NCBI RefSeq assembly: GCF_004022705.2
Contig: NZ_RZOY02000011.1
Location: forward strand, 179,381 to 243,380
Source: Mesorhizobium sp. M2D.F.Ca.ET.226.01.1.1
Lineage (GTDB): Bacteria > Pseudomonadota > Alphaproteobacteria > Rhizobiales > Rhizobiaceae
Reading direction: 5' to 3'
Length of the DNA stretch: 64,000 nt
Each line of letters begins with the position of its first letter. The first letter of the stretch is position 1. Positions 49,925 through 58,910 of this stretch are shown here, piece after piece. The notes under the pieces are model-generated. The model saw nothing but the letters and a program-made list of their open reading frames with translations, did not search any database and had not been told where the DNA came from. A program made the position numbers and the translations under genes.

Positions 49925-51163
49925 ATGACAGCCGAAGCAACTTCACCCGACCAGCGTTACGCCGCGTTCCGGCACCGCCCATTCCTCAGCTACTGGACGG
50001 CGCGTTTCCTCACCACCTTCGCCACCATGATCGTGTCCGTCGCCGTCGGCTGGCAGGTCTATGACCTGACCCGCGACCCATTCGATCTTGGCATTGTCGG
50101 CATCGTCCAGTTCCTGCCTTCGCTGCTTCTGGTCCTGGTCACCGGCGTGGTCGCAGACCGCTTCGGCCGCCGGCTGATCATGACCTTGTCAACGCTGATC
50201 GAGGCCGGCTGCGCGTTGGTCCTGCTGCTCCTGACATTGCGCGGCCTGCACGGTCCGCTGCCGATCTTCGCGGTGCTGGTCATGTTCGGCATCGCGCGGG
50301 CCTTCTACGGACCGGCTTCGTCCTCGCTGTTCGCCAACCTCGTGCCGCAGAAGGATTTCGCCAATGCGATCGCCTGGAATTCGTCGGCCTGGCAGACGGC
50401 GACCATCGTCGGCCCGGTCGCCGGCGGCCTGCTCTACGGCGTTTCGGCCGAAGCGGCATACGCCACCGCCGCCATCCTGATGCTTGCCGCCGCCGTGCTC
50501 ATCTTCACCATTCCGAAGCCGGCGCAGCAGACAGCCACCGACAAGCCGACCATGCAGACCCTGTTCGCCGGCTTCGGCTACATCTGGGGCGAGAAGATCG
50601 TGCTCGGTGCGATCTCGCTCGACCTCTTCGCCGTGCTTCTGTCCGGCGCCTCGGCGCTGCTGCCGGTCTATGCGCGCGACATATTGGAGCTCGGCCCCTG
50701 GGGCCTCGGCCTGCTGCGCTCGGCGCCCGGCATCGGCGCGATCTGCGTCGCCGTCTGGCTAGCCGGCCACCCGATCCGCGACCATGCCGGCAAGATCATG
50801 CTGGGCTTCGTCGCCCTGTTCGGCGCCTTCACCGTGCTTTTCGGCGTCTCGACCATCACCTGGCTGTCGATCGCAGTACTTGCTCTGCTCGGCGCCACCG
50901 ACATGTTCAGCGTCTATATCCGCGAGACGCTGATCCAGCTTTGGACACCGGATGAGGTGCGCGGCCGCGTGAATGCCGTCAACCAGGTCTTCGTCGGCGC
51001 CTCGAACGAGGTCGGCGAATTCCGCGCCGGCACGATGGCGGCGCTGATCGGCACGGTCCCCGCCGTGGTGATCGGTGGCATCGGCGCCATCGCGGTTGCG
51101 GGATTGTGGGCGTACCTGTTCCCGGCGCTGCGGCAAGTGCGGCATCTGAACAGCCGGAGTTGA
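49925..51163 (+). CDS. MFS transporter (EntS/MFS_3-like exporter)
   Basis: A 412-residue transporter with about 12 membrane segments. N-terminal FRHRPFLSYWTARFLTTFAT and the loop motif GVVADRFGRRLIMTLSTLIE are typical of the EntS (enterobactin exporter) branch; SSSLFANLVPQKDFANAIAW follows. Substrate not known. The start after GGGGCCCTCAAATC is weak but homology begins at FRHRPF. Stretch 51164-51302 shows nothing. Confidence 0.88.
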   Translation: MTAEATSPDQRYAAFRHRPFLSYWTARFLTTFATMIVSVAVGWQVYDLTRDPFDLGIVGIVQFLPSLLLVLVTGVVADRFGRRLIMTLSTLIEAGCALVLLLLTLRGLHGPLPIFAVLVMFGIARAFYGPASSSLFANLVPQKDFANAIAWNSSAWQTATIVGPVAGGLLYGVSAEAAYATAAILMLAAAVLIFTIPKPAQQTATDKPTMQTLFAGFGYIWGEKIVLGAISLDLFAVLLSGASALLPVYARDILELGPWGLGLLRSAPGIGAICVAVWLAGHPIRDHAGKIMLGFVALFGAFTVLFGVSTITWLSIAVLALLGATDMFSVYIRETLIQLWTPDEVRGRVNAVNQVFVGASNEVGEFRAGTMAALIGTVPAVVIGGIGAIAVAGLWAYLFPALRQVRHLNSRS

Positions 51164-51302
51164 TTAGGCGCTGGATTTGAGCCGCAGAGTCCCGAGTTTG
51201 GGCTAAATCAGGCTGGGCCCACGACGACCGGGATGGGGGCCGACAGCAGTAAGTCCGCTTCCGGTGCAGGGAAGACGATTGCGGCCATCGATGCAGAGGA
51301 GC

Positions 51303-52867
51303 CTAGCCCCTTTCCCTTGCGTCATTCTCAGCAGAATCTAAATTCGGCCGTTCGCTTTCTTGCGTCTCGATGTTGTAGACCCGAACGTGCCCTTCGAGGC
51401 CTTTGAACTGGCGCGTACCGAGGTCAATGATCGGCATGCTGCCAGGCAAATGGCGTGCCACGGAAGAATCGATAAGGATTTGCCGATCTTCAGCAGACGA
51501 ACACAGCCTCGATGCCAAGTTCACGACATTGCCGATTGCGGTGTAGTCAGCGCGGGCCCCATAGCCAATTCGACCCACCGTTGCCCACCCCATAGCGAGC
51601 CCCATGCCGAAGCCAATCTTATAACCACGTTGCCACCACCCAGATATCAGTTGTTGTGTGGCATCCTGCATTTCGACAGCCATTTTTACGGCATGAAGTG
51701 CCGGCCCTTCACATGGAACCGGGCGTTGACGAGAATCATCAATCCATCCGTCGAAAAACTAGTGAGCGTTGCTTCATACTTGGTGATGATCGCGCCGAGC
51801 GCCTCATAGTACTCACGCAGGACCTGCATGAGGTTCTCAGGCTCGGCGTGCGCTGAAAATGCAGTAAAGCCACGCAAGTCGCAAAACACAGCGACTACTT
51901 CTGCGCGCTGTCCAGCGAGCATTCGCGCTTTCTCTACGAGTTCCGCAACCTGTGGTGCAAGGAAGCGCTTCAACCGTGTCAGTCGCTCCGCGCGGTCCCG
52001 CTATGTGGCAAGTTCCTGCGCCATTTGGTTGAACCGAGCAGCCAGCCGCTCAAGTTCGTCTCAGTGGAGATGTTGATTCGGTGATCGAACTGTCCAGCAC
52101 CGATCTTGAGAGCGCCGTCCTCCAACAGGAGGATAGGCCCGCTCATCCGTCTGGCAAGCCAATATGCGAGCACCGCGGCAAGGACTGTGGCGAGCAACAA
52201 CAACCCGCCGGTCCGCCACAACGAAGCGTATAGAGGTGCAAAAGCCTCTGCCTGCGACTGCTCGACAATTACCGTCCAGCCGGCCGCGGTAACCGGCGCG
52301 CCAGCAATGACAACGCGTTCATTCTCGGCGTTGCGGCTTGCAATCGCGGTGCCGCCTGCGGCAGCGATCGCGTCCCGTGATTCGCGCAGGGCCAACGCTG
52401 CTTTCTCGTCGGCGCTCTGCATCACTTTGTTGATCGCGGGGTGAGCGATGAGGTGGCCGGCCTGGTCGATGACAAATCCCTGGCCGCTGCGGCCCACGTG
52501 GATTTCGGAAACGATGAACCAGATAGGCTTCAGACTGATTTCGGCGATGACCGAGTTCGCGACAACTAAATTGTCGTAACTGGCCATTGCCATGGTTATG
52601 GAGGGTTCGGAACCCGGACGATAAATGACTGGGCCGCACCAGACCTTCGCCGTCTTGGCGCCCATGACAGCGGGATCGCCTGAGCGATCAGCCCCGCTTT
52701 CTGTCCTGTTTTTGCCAATGCGAGAGATGTGCAGCCGCTCCGCGCCAGCACCGTCAACAATACTGATGCTGAGGATTCCCGGGGCCTGGTGCATCGCTCG
52801 TACGGCAAGAAGCCGGAGCTCAAGCGCTTGGCTATGCCCAGCCCGACGCGCTAGCATCAAAACAATC
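51303..52867 (-). pseudogene. sensor adenylate/guanylate cyclase, decayed and 5'-truncated
   Basis: Read 5' to 3': an extracellular Cache-type sensor (SISIVDGAGAERLHISRIGK, then FIVSEIHVGRSGQGFVIDQA), a membrane helix (GGLLLLATVLAAVLAYWLAR), a HAMP start (MSGPILLLEDGALKIGAGQF), then a class III cyclase domain (EVVAVFCDLRGFTAFSAHAE ... YGARADYTAIGNVVNLASRL). It is broken by a frameshift after INIST near 52063 (one G lost), an in-frame TAG near 52003, and a second frameshift near 51730 (one C lost from a C-run). The FSGDG motif reads FSTDG. The 5' end is cut where the SDR gene begins. The two indels look like assembly errors, but the stop and missing start suggest real decay. Confidence 0.75.
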
Positions 52868-52889
52868 TCATGGGATCCAGGGAGACGAA

Positions 52890-53655
52890 ATGGGTGGAAG
52901 GCTGGCGGGCAGGGTCGCCATCGTTTCGGGCGGCGCGACGGGCATGGGCGGGGCGGCTTCGAGCTGTTTGCCGCCGAAGGCGCCAAGGTGGCGATCATCG
53001 ACCGCAATGGCGAGGCGGCCGGCAAGACCGCCGCGGCGATCCGCGAACGCAGCTATATCGCCGAGCATTTCGTGGCGACGTTTCCGACGAGGCGCAGGTC
53101 GAAGCGGCGGTGAGGGCGGCGACGGATAAGTTCGGTCCGATCACTGTGCTGTTCAACCATGCTGGCACGATCGTCATCAAACCATTCCTGGAGACGACGC
53201 TACAGGAGTGGGACTGGCTGCATGCCGTCAATGTCCGCTCGATGTTTTTGATGACGCGCGCGGTGCTGCCCGGCATGATTGCCGCGGGCGGCGGCTCGAT
53301 CGTCTGCACTTCGTCGATCTCGGCAGTGGCGGCGACGCCGAACGAGGTGCTCTACGACACCACAAAAGGCGCCTGCCACATGTTCGCCCGCGCCATCGCG
53401 GTCGAATTCCGTGACCGCAACATCCGCTGCAACGCCGTCTGCCCTGGCTTCATCCGCACGCCGCACGGGTTGCGCGAAGTGGCCGACCTCGGCAAGCTCG
53501 GCGTCGATGTTTCGGACGCCGCCATGGCCGCGCAGCAGGGCCGCATCGGCGAGCCGGAGGAGGTGGCGAAGGCCGCGCTGTTCCTGGCCAGCGACGAATC
53601 GAGCTTTGTCAACGGCGCGCATCTGTTCGTGGACAATGCTTTCACGGCGATCTGA
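52890..53655 (+). pseudogene. SDR family oxidoreductase, two frameshifts
   Basis: A short-chain dehydrogenase spread over three frames: MGGRLAGRVAIVSGGATGMG (from 52890), then ELFAAEGAKVAIIDRNGEAA, then GDVSDEAQVEAAVRAATDKF to the end, with SIVCTSSISAVAATPN and YDTTKGA as the catalytic part and VCPGFIRTPHG. Frame changes fall near 52955 (GCGGCTTC for GCGGGCTTC) and near 53075 (GTGGCG for GTGGGCG); each is the loss of one G from a G-run. Restoring both gives a full-length enzyme of about 255 residues. It may serve the neighbouring importer. GATCCAGGGAGACGAA precedes the ATG. Confidence 0.78.
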
Positions 53656-53661
53656 GGCTTT

Positions 53662-53850
53662 TCCTCGCCCCACGAAAGTGAGGAGAGGTGGCTCGGCGAA
53701 GCCGAGACGGAGAGGGGACGCCCTGCGTGAAGCCAGAACCGGCTGAGAATTTGGCGCAAACGCGGCGCCGAAAGAGCAACCATTCGACCGTCGGCGCAGC
53801 CCCCTCTCGGGCCGCTTCGCGGCCACCTCTCCCCCGCTTTGCGGGGCCAA
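53662..53850. repeat. CTCTCCCC-type inverted repeat, copy A
   Basis: Left arm CTCGCCCC...GGAGAGGTGGCTCGGCGAAG, right arm CCCCCTCTCGGGCCGCTTCG with ACCTCTCCCCCGCTTTGCGG. Related units lie at 24680-24870, 57396-57545 and 63690-63873. It is between the SDR and the convergent importer genes. Confidence 0.6.
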
Positions 53851-53862
53851 GGAAATCCGCGC

Positions 53863-54807
53863 CTACCGCTCCTCCCTCCGAAACGGCTTCAGCAGCGCAG
53901 ACGGCGCGACTGCGTTGCGCGACATGAACGCCATGGCGACGATGGTGAAGATGAAGGGCAGCATCAGGAACGCTTCATAGGGGATGTGGCCAAGGCCGCT
54001 GGCCTGCATCCTGAGCTGCAGCGCATCGACGAAGGCGAAGAGCAGCGCGGCACCCGCCGAGCGCCAGGGATCCCAGCGGCCGAACACGACCAGCGCGATC
54101 GCCACCCAGCCGCGGCCGGAGACGACGCCGAAGGTGAATGCGTTGAACTGCGCCATGGTGAGGAAGGCGCCGGCGAGCCCCATCAGCGCGCCGCCGAGGA
54201 TGACCGCCTGGAAGCGCGTGGCAATCACGCTGACGCCGGCGGAGTCGGCCGCGCGCGGGTTCTCGCCGACCATGCGCACCGACAGCCCCCAGGGCGTGCG
54301 GTAGAGCACGAAGGCGGCGAGCGGCACGGCGATGATGGCGAGATAGACCAGCGTGAACTGGTTGAACACGGCCGGTCCAAGGATCGGGATGTCCGTGAGC
54401 AGCGGGATCGGCACCGGCTTGAAGCCGTCGATGCTTGGCGGCACCGATTGCTGGCCGAAGATCAGCCGGTAGAGGAAATAGGCGAGGCCCGAGCAGAACA
54501 AAGTCACGCCGATGCCGCAGACATGCTGGCTCAACCCCAGCGCAACGGTGAACAGCGCATGCAGCGCGCCCATCAGCGCGCCGACCAGCACGGCCACCAG
54601 CACGCCGAGCCACAGGCTGCCGCTGAGGCTCGCCGCGGTGAAGCCGGCCATGGCGCAGAGCAGCATGATGCCTTCGATGCCGAGATTGAGCACACCGGCG
54701 CGCTCGGAAAACATTTCGCCGAGCGTCGCGAAAGCGAGCGGCGTGGCGATGCGGATGATGGCGGCAAGGAAGCCGACCTGGAAGATCTGCTCGAACACCG
54801 CGCTCAT
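53863..54807 (-). CDS. nucleoside-type ABC transporter permease, second
   Basis: A 314-residue permease of the BMP-associated family (YufQ/NupQ-like): FLAAIIRIATPLAFATLGEM, FSERAGVLNLGIEGIMLLCA and the TPWGLSVRMVGENPRAADSA loop shared with its partner. About eight to ten membrane helices. ATG 54807 overlaps the stop of the first permease by four bases. It is the last gene of the importer set. Confidence 0.9.
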   Translation of the reverse strand: MSAVFEQIFQVGFLAAIIRIATPLAFATLGEMFSERAGVLNLGIEGIMLLCAMAGFTAASLSGSLWLGVLVAVLVGALMGALHALFTVALGLSQHVCGIGVTLFCSGLAYFLYRLIFGQQSVPPSIDGFKPVPIPLLTDIPILGPAVFNQFTLVYLAIIAVPLAAFVLYRTPWGLSVRMVGENPRAADSAGVSVIATRFQAVILGGALMGLAGAFLTMAQFNAFTFGVVSGRGWVAIALVVFGRWDPWRSAGAALLFAFVDALQLRMQASGLGHIPYEAFLMLPFIFTIVAMAFMSRNAVAPSALLKPFRREER

Positions 54808-55859
54808 GTCTGCGCTCCCACGCGGCGGATGCGATAGGCAGTGAAGAGCAGCGCCACCAGCATGGCAAGCAGCGCCGTGCCCTGGATGACGTCGCTCAGG
54901 AAAGCAGGCACGCCGGTCGCCCGCGACATCGCCTCGGCGCCGGTCATGACGGCGGCGAGGAAGATCGCCGCCGGCACCACGCCGAGGGGGTTGAGCCTGG
55001 CGAGCATGGCGACGACAATGCCGGAATAGCCATAGCCCGGCGAGATGTCGCTCATCACCTGGAAGTGCACGCCGCCGACCTCGCCGACGCCGGCCAAGCC
55101 CGCCAGCGCGCCGGACAGCAACGCGGTGGAGATGAGCACGCGCTGGACATTGATGCCGCCATAACGCGCCGCTTCCGGGTTCTCGCCGGTGACGCGAATG
55201 CGAAAGCCGAGCGTGGTGCGCGCGATCAGGAACCAGCAGAGCGGCGCCGCGATCAGCGCCACGACGACGCCGAGATGCATCCGCGTGCCTTCGATCAGCA
55301 CCGGGAAATTGGCCGAATCCTCGATCGGCGGCGAGATCGGGTAGCCGGAGAACGTGTCCTTCCATGGCCCTTCGATCAGCGCCATCAGCGCGTAATAGAT
55401 GACTGAGTTGAGGAGCAGCGAGCTGACCACATCGTCGACCTTGAATTTCACCCGCAGCGTCGCCGGCACCAGCGCGACGAGCGCGCCTGCGGCGGCGCCC
55501 ACAAGCGCCATCAACAGCATGGCGAGATAGCCCGGCATCGGGATCGCGCCGACGAAGCAGCTTGCCACCGCGCCGGCGAGCAGTTGGCCCTCGGCGCCGA
55601 TGTTCCAGAATTTGGCGCGGAAGGCGACGGCCACGGCTAGGCCGGTGAAGATCATCGGCGCCGCGCGCACCAGCGTCTCGGTGATGGCGTAGCTGTCGCC
55701 GAGCGAGGCCGACAGCATCACGCCATAGGCTTCGATCACGCCGGCGCCAGCGACGGCGATCAGGCCGCTGCACAGGATGAGCGTTGCGGCGATGGCGATG
55801 AGCGGCAGCGCGAGATTGAACCAGGCCGGTGTCGTGGAGCGGGCTTCGAGGCGAAACAT
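54804..55859 (-). CDS. nucleoside-type ABC transporter permease, first
   Basis: A 351-residue permease (YufP/NupP-like): ETLVRAAPMIFTGLAVAVAF, KFWNIGAEGQLLAGAVASCF and TLGFRIRVTGENPEAARYGG. It forms the pore with the next gene. Its ATG shares one base with the ATPase stop. Confidence 0.9.
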   Translation of the reverse strand: MFRLEARSTTPAWFNLALPLIAIAATLILCSGLIAVAGAGVIEAYGVMLSASLGDSYAITETLVRAAPMIFTGLAVAVAFRAKFWNIGAEGQLLAGAVASCFVGAIPMPGYLAMLLMALVGAAAGALVALVPATLRVKFKVDDVVSSLLLNSVIYYALMALIEGPWKDTFSGYPISPPIEDSANFPVLIEGTRMHLGVVVALIAAPLCWFLIARTTLGFRIRVTGENPEAARYGGINVQRVLISTALLSGALAGLAGVGEVGGVHFQVMSDISPGYGYSGIVVAMLARLNPLGVVPAAIFLAAVMTGAEAMSRATGVPAFLSDVIQGTALLAMLVALLFTAYRIRRVGAQT

Positions 55860-57379
55860 CAGGCCGCCTCCTCGGTGTGCCCAGCGCCGGTCATCATCAG
55901 GCCGAGCCTCGCGACGGTGGCATCGGCGCTCGAAAGCGTGCCGGCGATGCGGCCCTCATACATCACCGCGATACGGTCGCAGAGCATCAGCAATTCCTCG
56001 AGATCCTCGCCGATGACGATGATGCCGCGGCCCCTGGCGCGCATGGCGAGAAATTTTTCGTGGATGAAGCGGGCTGCACCGATGTCGAGGCCGCGCGTCG
56101 GCTGCGAGACGATCAGCACCTTCGGGTCGAAGGCGAGCTCTCGCGCCAAAAGCGCCTTCTGCAGATTGCCGCCGGAGAGCGCGCCGGCGCGGACCATCGG
56201 GCCAGGGCAGCGTATGTCGTAAGCCTTGATCTGCTCCTCGGCGAAGGCGCGGATCGCGGCCGGATTGAGCAGTCCTTTGCGGCTGAAGGCCTCGGTGCCG
56301 ATGCGCGGCAGCACCATCGAATCAGCGAGCGGCAGGTTGGTGACAAGCCCGGTGGTCATCCGATCCTCTGGGATGCGGCCGAGGCCGAGTGCCTGCAGCT
56401 CGCGGGGCGAGAATTGCGCAACCGTTTTGCCGGCTATCGTCATGGTGCCGGCCTTGGGTGGCAGCATGCCCGAAATGACGTCGGCCAGCGCGCGCTGGCC
56501 GTTGCCGGAGACGCCGGCGATGCCGAGGATCTCGCCCGCGCGGACGAAAAGCGAGACATCGCGCAACGGCGTGCCGGCGTGACCGGAAGTGGATATGCCG
56601 TCCAGCGTCAGCACCGCGGCGCCGGGCGTCGACGCCTCCCTGGTCGGCGGCACGATTTCGTGGCCGCACATCAGCTTCGCCATTTCCGCCGATGTGGTGC
56701 TTGCCGGATGGTCGACGCGGCCGGCGACCTTGCCATGGCGCAGCACGACGCAGCGATGGGTGAGCGCCCTGACCTCGTTAAGCTTATGCGAGATGAAGAT
56801 GATGCCTAGCCCTTGCGCCGCCATCGAGCGCAGGGCGGCGAACAGCCCATCGACCTCGCTCGGCGCCAGCACAGCGGTCGGCTCGTCGAGAATCAGTAGC
56901 TTCGCGCCGCGAAACAGCGCCTTGATGATTTCCAGCCGCTGCTGCTCGCCGACCGACAGCGCCGACACCGGCAGGTTCGGTTCGAGGCTCAAGCCGTGCT
57001 GGCGGCCGATCTCCTGCAGCCGAGCCAAGCCGCCGGCACGATCGATGCGGCCGGATTTGCCTGGAATGCCGATCAGAAGGTTTTCCAGCACCGTGAGGCG
57101 CGGCGCCAGGTGAAAATGCTGGTGCACCATGCCGATGCCGGCGGCGAGCGCATCGGCCGAATTGTGGATGGCGACCGGCCTGCCTTCGACCAGGATGTCG
57201 CCGGCATCCGGCGCATAGGCGCCGAACAGCACGTTCATCAGCGTCGTCTTGCCGGCGCCGTTCTCGCCCAGCAAGCCGAGGATCTCGCCGGGCGCCACGC
57301 TGAGGTCGACGGCCTCATTCGCCTTGACGGCGCCGAAGCTCTTGGTGATGCCGCGCATTTCGATGAGTGGGGCGGACAA
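55859..57379 (-). CDS. nucleoside-type ABC transporter ATP-binding protein, two-domain
   Basis: A 506-residue fused ATPase. Domain 1: Walker A GENGAGKTTLMNVLFG, signature LSVGEQQRLEIIKALF, Walker B LLILDEPTAVL. Domain 2: GVSGNGQRALADVISG and LSGGNLQKALLARELA with VLIVSQPTRGLD. The pattern is of the BMP/RbsA-like class. The BMP binding protein gene lies upstream behind a 173-base gap with repeats. Confidence 0.92.
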   Translation of the reverse strand: MSAPLIEMRGITKSFGAVKANEAVDLSVAPGEILGLLGENGAGKTTLMNVLFGAYAPDAGDILVEGRPVAIHNSADALAAGIGMVHQHFHLAPRLTVLENLLIGIPGKSGRIDRAGGLARLQEIGRQHGLSLEPNLPVSALSVGEQQRLEIIKALFRGAKLLILDEPTAVLAPSEVDGLFAALRSMAAQGLGIIFISHKLNEVRALTHRCVVLRHGKVAGRVDHPASTTSAEMAKLMCGHEIVPPTREASTPGAAVLTLDGISTSGHAGTPLRDVSLFVRAGEILGIAGVSGNGQRALADVISGMLPPKAGTMTIAGKTVAQFSPRELQALGLGRIPEDRMTTGLVTNLPLADSMVLPRIGTEAFSRKGLLNPAAIRAFAEEQIKAYDIRCPGPMVRAGALSGGNLQKALLARELAFDPKVLIVSQPTRGLDIGAARFIHEKFLAMRARGRGIIVIGEDLEELLMLCDRIAVMYEGRIAGTLSSADATVARLGLMMTGAGHTEEAA

Positions 57380-57395
57380 GGGTGCTCCTGCGCTG

Positions 57396-57545
57396 GTACC
57401 CCTCCCCCTTGAGGGGAAGGTGCCGAGCGAAGCGAGGCGGGAGGGGTCACCTCAACCGCCTCGACGTTGATAAAAGGGATGGAGCGCGTCGCGGGCGACC
57501 CCTCCCGGCCCTGCGGGCCACCCTCCCCTCAAGGGGGAGGGGAAC
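57396..57545. repeat. CTCCCC-type inverted repeat, copy B
   Basis: CCCCTCCCCCTTGAGGGGAA with GCGAAGCGAGGCGGGAGGGG at the left, and GACCCCTCCCGGCCCTGCGG with CCTCCCCTCAAGGGGGAGGG at the right. It lies between the BMP binding-protein gene and its ATPase and may stabilise the upstream message. Confidence 0.6.
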
Positions 57546-57552
57546 GCCGGCA

Positions 57553-58578
57553 TCAATCCGAAACCGGCGTGTTCTCGTCGACATCGACGCGGAAATTGCC
57601 TTCGAGGATCTCGGCCTTCTTCTTCTCGACCAGGTCCTTGACTTCCGCCGGCAGCGTCTTGTCGAACTTATGGTAGGGGGCGAGATAGGAGCCGCCCTTG
57701 GCCATGCGCGAGAAGTCGCCATAGTCTTGCGCGGTGAAGACGCCGGCCTTGACCAGCTTGATCGCCTGCTCGACCGTCGGATACATGTCCCACACCGGGC
57801 CGGTGATCACCGTGTCGGGCCCGAGGCTCGCCTGGTCGGACATGTTGGAGATCGCAAGGATCTTCTTTTCGACCGCCGCCTCGATGACGCCGAAGCGCTC
57901 GGCATAGATGACGTCGACGCCGGCATCGATCTGCGCCACGGCGGCTTCCTTGGCCTTCGGCGGATCGAAGAAGGAGCCGATGAAGGCGACCTTCTTCTTG
58001 ACGTTCGGATTGACCTCCTTGGCGCCGGCAAAGAAGGCGTTGACCAGCCGGTTCACTTCCGGAATGCCCATCGCGGCGACCGCGCCCACGGTTCCCGACT
58101 TCGACATCTTTCCCGCGATCATGCCGGAGAGATAGGCCGGCTCATGGATCCAGTTGTCGAAGACGCCGAAATTGGGCTCGGCCGGGCCGGCGCCGGAGCC
58201 GAACAGGAAGGCCGTCTTGGGGAATTGCTTGGCGGTCTTTCGCGATTCACGCTCGGCGGCGAAGGCGTCGCCCAGCACCAACTGGTAACCCCCTTGCGCA
58301 TATTCGCGCATCACGCGGCTGAAGTCGGCGGTCTGCACCTTTTCCGACCATTTGTATTCGATGCCCAGCTCCTTTTCGGCCTTCTGCAGCGCGACATGGA
58401 TCTGGTTGTCCCACGGCTCCTCGATCGGCGTGGCGAAGATCGCCGCCACCTTCAGCTTCTTGTCCTTGGCGAAGGCCGCGCCGGGCAGCACGGTGGCCGC
58501 GAGGCCGAGCGCGCCGAGTTCCAGGAGGTTGCGCCGCGACAGGCCGGTGCGTTGCGTTTTGTTACGGTCGTTTTCCAT
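57553..58578 (-). CDS. BMP family ABC transporter substrate-binding protein, Tat-exported
   Basis: A 341-residue basic membrane protein (PnrA-like) of the purine-nucleoside binding type. It starts with a twin-arginine signal (LSRRNLLELGALGLAATV). The BMP domain has VAAIFATPIEEPWDNQIHVA, then PNFGVFDNWIHEPAYLSGMI and DVIYAERFGVIEAAVEKKIL. Many homologues are lipoproteins; here there is no lipobox. It is the first gene of the importer. A nucleoside substrate is the family expectation, not shown. Confidence 0.9.
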   Translation of the reverse strand: MENDRNKTQRTGLSRRNLLELGALGLAATVLPGAAFAKDKKLKVAAIFATPIEEPWDNQIHVALQKAEKELGIEYKWSEKVQTADFSRVMREYAQGGYQLVLGDAFAAERESRKTAKQFPKTAFLFGSGAGPAEPNFGVFDNWIHEPAYLSGMIAGKMSKSGTVGAVAAMGIPEVNRLVNAFFAGAKEVNPNVKKKVAFIGSFFDPPKAKEAAVAQIDAGVDVIYAERFGVIEAAVEKKILAISNMSDQASLGPDTVITGPVWDMYPTVEQAIKLVKAGVFTAQDYGDFSRMAKGGSYLAPYHKFDKTLPAEVKDLVEKKKAEILEGNFRVDVDENTPVSD

Positions 58579-58721
58579 TGAAGTGCCCCTCTGATAGACA
58601 GCCGTGTCGAGCCGGCCGTTCCAAAAATGTCAGACGCCCCGGACTATGGAACGGTGGTTGAGTTTTGTCCACATGGTCAAATTTGATGCGTCGCTTTCCG
58701 TGTGCAAGCTCGAAGCGCTGG

Positions 58722-58895
58722 CGGGACAGCGCCCCCCTCTGTCCTGCTGGACATCTCCCCCACGAGGGGGGAGATCAGCAGCGGCGTCGACGGCGCCCAT
58801 CCCGCAACGTTGGTGATTGGCGAAAGCCGGCGCGACATCCAATCTCCCCCCTCGTGGGGGAGATGGCCGGCAGGCCAGAGGGGGGCGCGAAGGAA
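58722..58895. repeat. GC palindrome repeat, opposed pair, copy 4
   Basis: GCGCCCCCCTCTGTCCTGCT with ACATCTCCCCCACGAGGGGG at the left, and AATCTCCCCCCTCGTGGGGG with GGCCGGCAGGCCAGAGGGGG at the right. It takes up most of the 332-base gap 58579-58910; nothing else is seen there. Confidence 0.7.
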
Positions 58896-58910
58896 CGCGA
58901 CGTTGAGCCC

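Noticed and set aside
53863..55773. Single 636-residue membrane protein covering both nucleoside permeases
   Set aside because: Only the part downstream of 54807 is permease-like in that frame; the upstream part is an off-frame reading of the first permease, which has its own proper frame from 55859.
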